The translations under genes and the position numbers were made by a program. The notes beneath the pieces are model-generated. The model saw nothing but the letters and a program-made list of their open reading frames with translations. It did not search any database and was not told the DNA's origin. Of a DNA stretch of 5,101 bases, positions 1 to 4,195 are shown piece by piece (positions within the stretch are counted from its first letter, which is position 1; the number at the start of each line of letters is the position of its first letter). This stretch comes from Candidatus Aenigmatarchaeota archaeon (GTDB lineage Archaea; Aenigmatarchaeota; Aenigmatarchaeia; GW2011-AR5; WALA01). The DNA lies in assembly GCA_015522745.1 (NCBI GenBank), contig WALQ01000059.1:1-5101 (forward strand), written 5' to 3'.

Positions 1-205
1 AAATCTGGCTTCCAAGTGCATTCTCTATGTCCGTCGTGTTGTTGAATGCCTCGTTTATTTGCTGGTCAATTGCATTATCCACTGCATTTTGAATTTCGTT
101 TGACTGCATAGTGTTGTTCTGTGTGCTTGTTACATGACTGATGCAACCGCTTACTAGTATTGCTGCGGCGAGTGATAAGATGATGACAATCTTTGTCATC
201 TTCAT
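1..205 (-). CDS. Lipoprotein of unknown function, N-terminal part only (3' end outside window)
   Basis: This is the first 68 codons of a gene that runs off the left edge. The ATG is at 205-203 and the frame stays open to base 1. The product starts with a short basic N-terminus, a hydrophobic stretch (about residues 6-19) and a lipobox V-S-G-C ending at Cys21, so it should be exported and lipid-anchored at that cysteine. The mature part is rich in Asn, Gln and acidic residues, with hydrophobic spacing suggesting helix or coiled coil (about residues 35-68). I recognise no family. The start codon overlaps the stop of the preceding gene as ATGA (202-205), and a Shine-Dalgarno-like AAGGGTGGT (211-219) lies inside the last codons of that gene, so the two are very probably co-transcribed and translationally coupled. 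The spacing favours this ATG over the second Met two codons in. Lipid anchoring is inferred from the lipobox; the function is unknown. Confidence 0.82.
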   Translation of the reverse strand, partial: MKMTKIVIILSLAAAILVSGCISHVTSTQNNTMQSNEIQNAVDNAIDQQINEAFNNTTDIENALGSQI

Positions 206-1077
206 TTTTTACCACCCTTGGTCATATTCATTAGATTTGTCTCATTTTCAGATTCTTTCTTCGTGATGTTTGATCCGTGGGTGTCCCAACCTTCCATGTG
301 GTTGACAATTCTTCGTCTCATTTTTATCGCATGTCTTGCAATCGGACTGCACCTATCAGGATGTTTTTGGCAGTATCGCTCTGAATACCGAGAAACGACT
401 TCGTTGTACTCTGTTTCGTTTGCTCTACCATTTATTATCATGTTTCTGCATCTTTCGTCGTTCAAGTGGTTTGCGCAGTATCTCTTCTGTATTGCTATGC
501 ATCTTGTGTCTTTCGGGTGGCTTTCACAGTACTGCGTGATGTTTCCGCGAACGCCTTTACACTCTTTGGCTTCTGGATGTTCACGACAGTAAATTCCGAT
601 TTTCTTTCCCATTTCCTCTGGTTTGAAAGGCCTTTGTGACTCTGTTATGTAAATCCTGTACGTTTTTTCGTCGAGCGTGACTTCTCCGTACCAAACTATT
701 TCCTTGTTTTTCACGAGGGATGTTGCATTTATCGTTCCTGTTTTTGTTCCATTGTAATACACGTCTGCGTAAAATGTTCCATTGCTGAGTTCGGTGTTTC
801 TTAATCTGTACTTTGTTCCATCAACGAAAATCAATCCACTGACCAGTGACTTTTTTTCCTGACCGAGCTCAACATCGACTTTTGCCACACCGATTTTGAT
901 GACGCTGAAATCCGTTGGGTCAGATTCGCTTATCGCAAAACCATGCCCTATGAGAGCCAATGTGTCCACATGCACTCTTGGAGCAGTTGCCTGTATCCCG
1001 AGTGGCATCGCCTTTGTTTCTGCAAACGACAACGGTATCAAAAATACCATTGCCAATGCAATGTATATTTTCTTCAT
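202..1077 (-). CDS. Secreted protein with four C-x2-H Cys repeats, unknown function
   Basis: The 291-residue product has a clear Sec signal peptide (residues 1 to about 19, cleavage likely after S-F-A). Residues 24-155 look like a beta-rich domain that I do not recognise. Residues 162-243 hold four copies of a Y-C-x2-H unit closed by a second Cys: C164/H167/C173, C184/H187/C193, C201/H204/C210 and C236/H239/C243. The Cys-Cys gap is 8, 8, 8 and 6 residues. The tail (244-291) is basic and polar. Eight N-x-S/T sequons (N99, N109, N117, N179, N220, N270, N278, N284) fit a glycosylated cell-surface protein. The repeats could form disulfides outside the cell or bind metal; the sequence alone cannot decide. 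No TM segment follows the signal peptide, so it is either released or held by a partner, perhaps the lipoprotein encoded next to it. It starts after a perfect AGGGTGAT at 1083-1090 and overlaps the downstream lipoprotein gene by 4 bases. Confidence 0.9.
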   Translation of the reverse strand: MKKIYIALAMVFLIPLSFAETKAMPLGIQATAPRVHVDTLALIGHGFAISESDPTDFSVIKIGVAKVDVELGQEKKSLVSGLIFVDGTKYRLRNTELSNGTFYADVYYNGTKTGTINATSLVKNKEIVWYGEVTLDEKTYRIYITESQRPFKPEEMGKKIGIYCREHPEAKECKGVRGNITQYCESHPKDTRCIAIQKRYCANHLNDERCRNMIINGRANETEYNEVVSRYSERYCQKHPDRCSPIARHAIKMRRRIVNHMEGWDTHGSNITKKESENETNLMNMTKGGKK

Positions 1078-1082
1078 TTTAA

Positions 1083-1120
1083 ATCACCCTATTAGAATTT
1101 GTTCGTTTCACGTATTTTAA
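1083..1120 (-). promoter_or_regulatory. TATA box and Shine-Dalgarno of the secreted Cys-repeat gene
   Basis: Read on the minus strand, a TATA-like TTAAAATA lies at 1113-1120. A start about 25 bp downstream would fall near 1091, directly before the Shine-Dalgarno AGGGTGAT (1083-1090), which sits 5 nt ahead of the ATG at 1077. This gives a very short leader carrying a strong ribosome-binding site. The elements are seen in the sequence; the transcription start is inferred from usual archaeal spacing. Confidence 0.6.
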
Positions 1121-1143
1121 TCTTTAGTGAAACGATTTGAAAC
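1103..1143. repeat. Inverted repeat plus extra half-site around the promoter: candidate operator
   Basis: A perfect 9-bp inverted repeat, TCGTTTCAC (1103-1111) and GTGAAACGA (1127-1135), has a 15-bp spacer that contains the TATA element of the secreted Cys-repeat gene. A third copy of the half-site, TGAAAC at 1138-1143, repeats the one at 1128-1133 with an exact 10-bp period, so it lies on the same helical face. It occupies most of the 73-bp gap between two minus-strand genes. No T-run follows it, so it is a poor terminator. Binding by a regulator that blocks or recruits TBP/TFB is the simplest reading. The adjacent gene, which encodes a winged-helix protein, is the natural but unproven candidate. 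Confidence 0.6.
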
Positions 1144-1150
1144 AGTGGTT

Positions 1151-1927
1151 CTACTTTTTCCATATGAGCTTGTTCGTACGACCGCGCTTTTCCTTTTCAA
1201 CAAGTCCTTTCTTTTCAAGTCGTTTTACAATTCTTGTCATCTTTGATCGTGAGAGTTCAAGTCTTTTCTCTATTTTGTTTTGATAGATAATTCTCTTTGA
1301 TGAAATGAGCTCTGCGACCTTCCTCTCATCTTCATCAAGTGCCTCAAACAACCGTTTTTTAGAATTTGATGTCGTATAAGAAGTAAAGACCGCTGCTATG
1401 ACAATCAGTACAATTACGGCGAGTATGGCATAATTGTTTTTTTCCGAAACGTTCCTGTATTTTATTGATATATCGCTTGGCTTGTTAATTTTCCACTTTG
1501 CAATTATGTCTTTTCCATTTGACGAGTATGCAGCCTCGGGAAACGTGCTTAGTATCTCATAACCGCTTGGTATGAAAGCAGACACCGTTGTAGTTGAATT
1601 CCCGAAATTAAACGTTGTGAACAATTGGTACACATCACTGTTCTTGAAAATTATGCCGTTTGTGTCAAACGATATTTTCAAATCATTCGCATTCTGAATG
1701 CTTATTATGATGTTGCTTTCGTTTACGCTGAATTTACCTGGGAATATTTCAATATTCTTACATTCAACTGGAAGTGTATAGTAGAAAGTTCCTGATGTCG
1801 GAGTGTCAAAGTGGAACGAAATGTCTTCATGAACAGTATTTGACACGTACATTTTCACATCAACATTTGTGGCGGCAACGACTTGCGTTGCAATGAGAAA
1901 AATCATTGCAACAATTTCAATTTTCAT
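1151..1927 (-). CDS. Membrane-anchored winged-helix transcriptional regulator (COG2512-like)
   Basis: From the ATG at 1927 the product has 258 residues. A signal or anchor helix (about 1-18) is followed by an extracellular beta-rich domain (about 20-160), one TM helix (about 165-185) and a cytoplasmic winged helix (about 193-258). The winged helix contains a recognition-helix region L-S-R-S-K-M-T-R-I-V-K-R-L-E-K-K-G-L-V and a basic wing K-E-K-R-G-R-T-N-K. This order matches archaeal membrane-associated MarR-like regulators of the COG2512 type, thought to pass an outside signal to DNA in one protein chain. The ligand is unknown. The frame could open at a TTG (1945), but that TTG adjoins the TATA element TTTTTAAAAA (1946-1955), whose spacing predicts a leaderless transcript starting at the 1927 ATG; that ATG also leads straight into the signal helix. 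Its DNA target could be the half-site cluster just downstream (inference). Confidence 0.88.
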   Translation of the reverse strand: MKIEIVAMIFLIATQVVAATNVDVKMYVSNTVHEDISFHFDTPTSGTFYYTLPVECKNIEIFPGKFSVNESNIIISIQNANDLKISFDTNGIIFKNSDVYQLFTTFNFGNSTTTVSAFIPSGYEILSTFPEAAYSSNGKDIIAKWKINKPSDISIKYRNVSEKNNYAILAVIVLIVIAAVFTSYTTSNSKKRLFEALDEDERKVAELISSKRIIYQNKIEKRLELSRSKMTRIVKRLEKKGLVEKEKRGRTNKLIWKK

Positions 1928-1945
1928 AATTTCAATTGATGGCAA

Positions 1946-1955
1946 TTTTTAAAAA
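1946..1955 (-). promoter_or_regulatory. TATA box, leaderless promoter of the winged-helix regulator gene
   Basis: TTTTTAAAAA is centred 23.5 bp upstream of the ATG at 1927, in the gap after the endonuclease gene stops at 1960. The spacing predicts transcription starting at or next to the ATG, and no Shine-Dalgarno is present. This element decides between the two possible start codons. Confidence 0.6.
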
Positions 1956-1959
1956 CTGA

Positions 1960-2307
1960 TTATTCCATTCGGAATTCCTCAAAGTAGACGTTCTTCTTTT
2001 TGATAATGTCTTTTATTCTCTTTTGCGCGCTTGATAGTTTCGACGACGAAGTTTTGAACTCTACAAATGTAATTTTGTCATCATCAAATTGGACTCCATC
2101 TATTGGCGATCCGATGAACCTGAATTTTTTTGGGTCGTGACGATATTTTTTCATAAACGGGGCGAATTTTTCCATCGTTTTCCCGTAAAGTGAACTCATG
2201 CTCCCTTTTGATCGTTTGAGTTTTACTATCTCAATACACTCGTTGTACGATATGTAAGAAAGAATAATTATCAAGAGAAGCTCTAAGAGGGCGATGACAA
2301 TTGACAT
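1960..2307 (-). CDS. Membrane-tethered endonuclease related to Holliday junction resolvase (COG4741/Endonuc_Holl type)
   Basis: The 115-residue product has one N-terminal TM helix (about 3-21) followed by a basic stretch (K-L-K-R-S-K) and a compact PD-(D/E)XK nuclease core. The core shows a helix with Glu46 (Y-G-K-T-M-E-K-F), the motif F-I-G-S-P-I-D ending at Asp70, the F-V-E-F-K box with Glu83 and Lys85, and a following helix with Gln94 in S-A-Q-K-R. These match the family of small predicted endonucleases distantly related to archaeal Hjc (Pfam Endonuc_Holl), with the catalytic set intact. Positive charge right after the TM helix suggests the nuclease domain faces the cytoplasm, although the family is often labelled secreted. 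The substrate is unproven; structured or incoming DNA at the membrane is a guess. It starts 6 nt after the zinc ribbon gene ends but has its own TATA element inside that gene. Confidence 0.88.
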   Translation of the reverse strand: MSIVIALLELLLIIILSYISYNECIEIVKLKRSKGSMSSLYGKTMEKFAPFMKKYRHDPKKFRFIGSPIDGVQFDDDKITFVEFKTSSSKLSSAQKRIKDIIKKKNVYFEEFRME

Positions 2308-2313
2308 AATCTA

Positions 2314-2493
2314 TTATTGACGCTTACATTTAAATGTTATTTTTCCGCCTTCAACTTTCATATACGAAAAAAGAATCTCCCACGGTTCCTCGACTGCGAG
2401 TGCAACCGAGCCGCAAACATCGCAAACATCTTCGGACTTGTCTGAGTAGAACTCATGTCCGCAGCGAGTACAACGGAGCTTCTTCTTTTTCAT
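2314..2493 (-). CDS. Small zinc ribbon protein (59 aa)
   Basis: This short gene encodes a basic start (M-K-K-K-K-L), then a two-knuckle zinc ribbon: C-T-R-C at Cys8/Cys11 and C-D-V-C at Cys24/Cys27, with 12 residues between the pairs. A short tail follows (about 30-59) containing E-E-P-W-E-I and a lone Cys56. The four-Cys pattern is that of a single structural zinc site, as in many small archaeal zinc ribbon proteins whose roles (nucleic-acid binding, protein contact, or metal handling) are unknown. The frame stays open far upstream across the permease gene, but that extension is antithetic to the permease reading and lacks hydrophobic or domain signals. The ATG at 2493 has a leaderless promoter at the right distance. 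It lies 23 bp after the permease and 6 bp before the endonuclease gene. A metal-handling link to the permease is possible but rests on position only. Confidence 0.85.
   Translation of the reverse strand: MKKKKLRCTRCGHEFYSDKSEDVCDVCGSVALAVEEPWEILFSYMKVEGGKITFKCKRQ
2328..2335 (-). promoter_or_regulatory. TATA box of the endonuclease gene, inside the zinc ribbon coding region
   Basis: ATTTAAAT is centred 24.5 bp upstream of the endonuclease ATG (2307) and lies within the last codons of the zinc ribbon gene (F-K-C-K). No Shine-Dalgarno precedes the ATG. The position fits a leaderless start. Confidence 0.5.
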
Positions 2494-2514
2494 AGCGTTC
2501 AATTCGTTAGGAAA

Positions 2515-2522
2515 ATTTAAAT
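2515..2522 (-). promoter_or_regulatory. TATA box of the zinc ribbon gene, overlapping the permease stop codon
   Basis: ATTTAAAT is centred 25.5 bp upstream of the zinc ribbon ATG (2493). Its central TAA (2519-2517) is also the stop codon of the permease gene. No Shine-Dalgarno is visible, so a leaderless transcript is expected. Confidence 0.55.
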
Positions 2523-3515
2523 ACCGATAAACAGAAGTGTATATCCTATTGCAAGTCCGATGACAAAGTTTATGATCTTCACGACTATCGAATCTTTTAG
2601 CGAGTAGGATAGCATTGGAAGCATGCCGTGGCCATCTTGAACTATGGAGTTTGCGAGAAGTACGGAAAACGGTATCATACCCTTTGCGAACATGATGACA
2701 AATACTAAATTTGGTCCGGATTCCGGTATTATCCCCACAAGAGCTCCGAGAAGCAGCAAAATCGCGTACGCGCCCGAGTAGTTCGTTATTGCCTGCAAGT
2801 TGAAATGGGACAGAATGATGTCTATGGCAACCAACGAGCCGAATGTCCACGCAAAAACGTTTGGTATGTGGCGCTTCGTTATGTGATTCCAAATATGATC
2901 TTTTATGTAATGTCGTGGAGAGACTAGCAACAATGACAATATTGTGAGCGTTAAAATTATCGCAGTTGTGCGCTCAATTCCGTCGGCAAAAAACAACAAC
3001 GCCACTCCTATCACAAGCGTTGAAACAAGGAGCGCTGCCTTTTCAGCGTACATGTTGTCAATGTGTTCCAATCCAAATGAAATTTTCTGAGACTTGTGAT
3101 ACGATTTCAACTTACATTTTTCGCACACCCTGTATCCGTACCCTTTCACAAGAACGTCAACAAGCCATGACGAAATGATTCCGATAACGAACAGAATGCC
3201 AAATAGAATGATCGCCTTCACGGGGAACATCGCGAGCATCACGAACGCCTCGTCTCCCGACGTTGCTATCATGCCGCCAACAAGGGCACCAAATGAAATT
3301 ATTCCGTGTATGTACAAGCTGACGTTTGTGAACGCCCCGAGACAGCCGGGAGTTGAACCGAGGAATGAGGCGGTCACGTACTGGTGAAGACTACTCTTCT
3401 TCACAAATGCGTCCAGCTTGTCCCTTGTCCACGCATCAAGGTAGTCTATGATTACCATCATTGCGAAGACGAAGAATGTTATCGTCAAAGATTGTTTGAG
3501 CGCGATGAGCAACAT
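2517..3515 (-). CDS. Putative heavy-metal/arsenic/manganese efflux permease (ArsP_2, DUF2899-like)
   Basis: The 332-residue product is an integral membrane protein with about ten hydrophobic helices in two halves. The first half carries G-S-T-P-G-C-L-G-A-F (53-62) and S-F-G-A-L-V-G-G with S-G-D-E-A-F (74-91). The second carries I-I-P-E-S-G-P-N (262-269) and P-F-S-V-L-L-A-N-S-I-V-Q-D-G-H-G (282-297). These paired P/G-rich and A-N-S-I-x-Q-D-G-H motifs are those of the putative 10-TM heavy-metal exporter family (ArsP_2/DUF2899), annotated variously as arsenic efflux protein or manganese transporter. Between the halves is a hydrophilic loop with C-E-K-C (131-134) and His140, a plausible metal-binding site. 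The true substrate is not settled for the family. The start at 3515 has a TATA element at 3539-3546 and no Shine-Dalgarno. The RHH gene just upstream is a plausible regulator. Length is about normal and no break is seen. Confidence 0.87.
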   Translation of the reverse strand: MLLIALKQSLTITFFVFAMMVIIDYLDAWTRDKLDAFVKKSSLHQYVTASFLGSTPGCLGAFTNVSLYIHGIISFGALVGGMIATSGDEAFVMLAMFPVKAIILFGILFVIGIISSWLVDVLVKGYGYRVCEKCKLKSYHKSQKISFGLEHIDNMYAEKAALLVSTLVIGVALLFFADGIERTTAIILTLTILSLLLVSPRHYIKDHIWNHITKRHIPNVFAWTFGSLVAIDIILSHFNLQAITNYSGAYAILLLLGALVGIIPESGPNLVFVIMFAKGMIPFSVLLANSIVQDGHGMLPMLSYSLKDSIVVKIINFVIGLAIGYTLLFIGI

Positions 3516-3538
3516 AGAAATTCGTTTATGTATAAAAA

Positions 3539-3546
3539 TATTTAAA
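3539..3546 (-). promoter_or_regulatory. TATA box of the efflux permease gene
   Basis: TTTAAATA (minus strand) is centred 27.5 bp upstream of the ATG at 3515; a second A/T-rich TTTTTATA at 3531-3538 is probably too close. No Shine-Dalgarno is seen before the ATG, so a leaderless or near-leaderless transcript is expected. Confidence 0.5.
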
Positions 3547-3568
3547 TGTGTCTATTGGTAGACATATT
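3545..3568. repeat. Dyad TGTCTA-N4-TAGACA next to the permease TATA: candidate operator
   Basis: A perfect 6-bp inverted repeat (3549-3554 and 3559-3564, spacer TTGG) extends to 10-bp arms with one mismatch (3545-3554 and 3559-3568). It lies just upstream of the permease TATA box and 3 bp past the RHH stop codon. Binding here would cover the BRE. As RNA it could also fold after the RHH gene, followed by an A/T-rich stretch, so a terminator-like role is the main alternative. Confidence 0.5.
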
Positions 3569-3570
3569 GT

Positions 3571-3822
3571 TTATTTGTTCATGTGTTTTGTGTCTTTTTT
3601 TGAGCGCGCTTTCAGGCGGCGTGAGATTTCCTTGTCTATTTCCTTCCACGACGAGAGGCCGCGAATTATGGCCTCACGTGTTATGTCTGAAATTGTTGAG
3701 AGCTCTTCTTTTGACAGATTTTTTGCTTTGTTTCTAATAATCGTCGCTTGTTTGAGAAGATTATACGTCGATTCTGGAATTACCATGGTTATTCTTCGCG
3801 TTTTTGATTTCCCACGGTTCAT
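3571..3822 (-). CDS. Ribbon-helix-helix (CopG/Arc-type) DNA-binding protein
   Basis: The 83-residue product begins with a basic leader and a predicted DNA-contacting beta strand R-R-I-T-M-V-I (9-15), then helix A from P-E-S-T-Y-N-L-L-K-Q (16 to about 33), and helix B from T-I-S-D-I-T-R-E-A-I-I-R-G-L (43-56). This is the ribbon-helix-helix fold, which binds DNA as a dimer through the paired N-terminal strands. The linker between the helices is a few residues longer than in minimal CopG proteins, and the tail (60-83) is strongly basic and Ser/Lys-rich. Such proteins are transcriptional repressors, antitoxins or plasmid regulators. No toxin gene is adjacent: upstream is a divergent coiled-coil gene and downstream is the efflux permease, so control of the permease is the most economical idea. 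The ATG at 3822 follows GGTGGTG (3827-3833). His is not enriched, so a NikR-like nickel sensor is not supported. Confidence 0.85.
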   Translation of the reverse strand: MNRGKSKTRRITMVIPESTYNLLKQATIIRNKAKNLSKEELSTISDITREAIIRGLSSWKEIDKEISRRLKARSKKDTKHMNK

Positions 3823-3837
3823 TTGGCACCACCAAAT
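3821..3837. repeat. Small inverted repeat over the RHH ribosome-binding site and start codon
   Basis: ATTTGG (3821-3826) and CCAAAT (3832-3837) are perfect complements around a 5-nt loop. In the RHH mRNA the loop and arms contain the Shine-Dalgarno GGTGGTG and the first two bases of the ATG, so folding would hide the start. As DNA it could be an autoregulatory operator. The stem is short and A/T-rich, so its stability is modest. Confidence 0.4.
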
Positions 3838-3860
3838 ACCACTATCATATCATCATACCC

Positions 3861-3868
3861 TAAAATAA
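3861..3868 (-). promoter_or_regulatory. Candidate TATA box of the RHH gene
   Basis: TTATTTTA on the minus strand is centred at 3864.5. A start about 25 bp downstream would be near 3839, giving a leader of roughly 16 nt that carries the Shine-Dalgarno at 3827-3833. It overlaps the first base of the ATG of the divergent plus-strand gene, so the two promoters lie very close together. Confidence 0.4.
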
Positions 3869-4149
3869 TGTCAGACGAAAGATATTTAAAAGCTCACATC
3901 AACAAAAAATTATCAGAAAGAGGGAGCGTGATAAAAGTGGCATATGATATAGATTGCCCTTTTAAAGATAGGATAAGTGAACTTGAGGATGAAGTCAATA
4001 TATTACTTGATGAAATTGACGATCTTAAGGATATGCTAAAAGAAAACAAGGAAATGATTCTTTCCCTGTCAAAGTCTCATGCGGCACTTTTGAGAATGAA
4101 TGAAATATTGGCAGAAAAACTGATGGAAAAAAGAAAGTTAAGTCCATAA
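3868..4149 (+). CDS. Small coiled-coil protein, unknown function
   Basis: From the ATG at 3868 the product has 93 residues and no signal peptide or TM helix. Residues about 33-90 form a charged helix with regular Ile/Leu/Val spacing (R-I-S-E-L-E-D-E-V, then I-L-L-D-E-I, then D-L-K-D-M-L), typical of a coiled coil and probably an oligomer. A single Cys is at 30. No family is recognised. The start is uncertain. The frame also opens at 3823, but that start would abut the divergent RHH start and leave no promoter. A good TATA element (3883-3890) lies inside the N-terminal codons and would instead serve a GTG at 3928, behind a weak GAGG, giving a 73-residue protein that keeps the whole coiled coil. 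It is the only plus-strand gene, divergent from the RHH gene and convergent with the surface-protein gene, and ends before an oligo-T terminator. Confidence 0.72.
   Translation: MSDERYLKAHINKKLSERGSVIKVAYDIDCPFKDRISELEDEVNILLDEIDDLKDMLKENKEMILSLSKSHAALLRMNEILAEKLMEKRKLSP
3883..3890 (+). promoter_or_regulatory. TATA element for the coiled-coil gene (alternative downstream start)
   Basis: TATTTAAA is preceded by a purine-rich CGAAAGA resembling a BRE. A start about 25 bp downstream would fall near 3911, ahead of a weak GAGG and an in-frame GTG at 3928. By contrast, only a poor TATA candidate (near 3842-3850) precedes the ATG at 3868. If used, this element forms a back-to-back promoter pair with the one at 3861-3868. 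Confidence 0.4.
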
Positions 4150-4190
4150 CTTTTTCTTTTTTTAAATTATAATTAAAATAAAAAAAGAAG
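4150..4190. terminator. Bidirectional oligo-T terminator between convergent genes
   Basis: On the plus strand CTTTTTC followed by seven T (4150-4163) comes right after the coiled-coil gene stop (4149). On the minus strand CTTCTTTTTTTATTTT (4175-4190) comes right after the surface-protein gene stop (4196). The two are arms of a perfect 8-bp inverted repeat (CTTTTTTT 4156-4163, AAAAAAAG 4180-4187) around the palindrome AATTATAATT. Oligo-T runs are the usual archaeal termination signal, so this one site can serve both genes. Confidence 0.72.
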
Positions 4191-4195
4191 AGATT

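Noticed and set aside
218..592. 124-residue plus-strand frame opposite the secreted Cys-repeat gene
   Set aside because: It mirrors a well-supported minus-strand gene with signal peptide and repeats; its Cys/Phe/Ser-rich sequence is what the complement of those codons yields.
1913..1937. Direct repeat AATTTCAATT (1913-1922 and 1928-1937) around the regulator start
   Set aside because: It is low-complexity A/T sequence encoding or flanking I-E-I residues; a 10-bp repeat of this composition is expected by chance.
1928..1945. TTG start adding six residues to the winged-helix regulator
   Set aside because: The TTG lies against the TATA element, upstream of the expected transcript start; the ATG at 1927 begins the signal helix.
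2314..2892. A 192-residue minus-strand reading frame ending in the zinc ribbon
   Set aside because: Its first two thirds lie over the permease gene in another frame and look like translated noise; the domain begins at the ATG at 2493, which has its own promoter.
3571..3822. RHH protein as the antitoxin of a toxin-antitoxin pair
   Set aside because: No toxin-like gene overlaps or follows it; downstream is a permease and the divergent gene encodes a coiled coil without toxin motifs.
3548..3868. 106-residue plus-strand frame opposite the RHH gene
   Set aside because: The minus-strand RHH fold, Shine-Dalgarno and context are convincing; the plus-strand product shows no domain and no ribosome-binding site.
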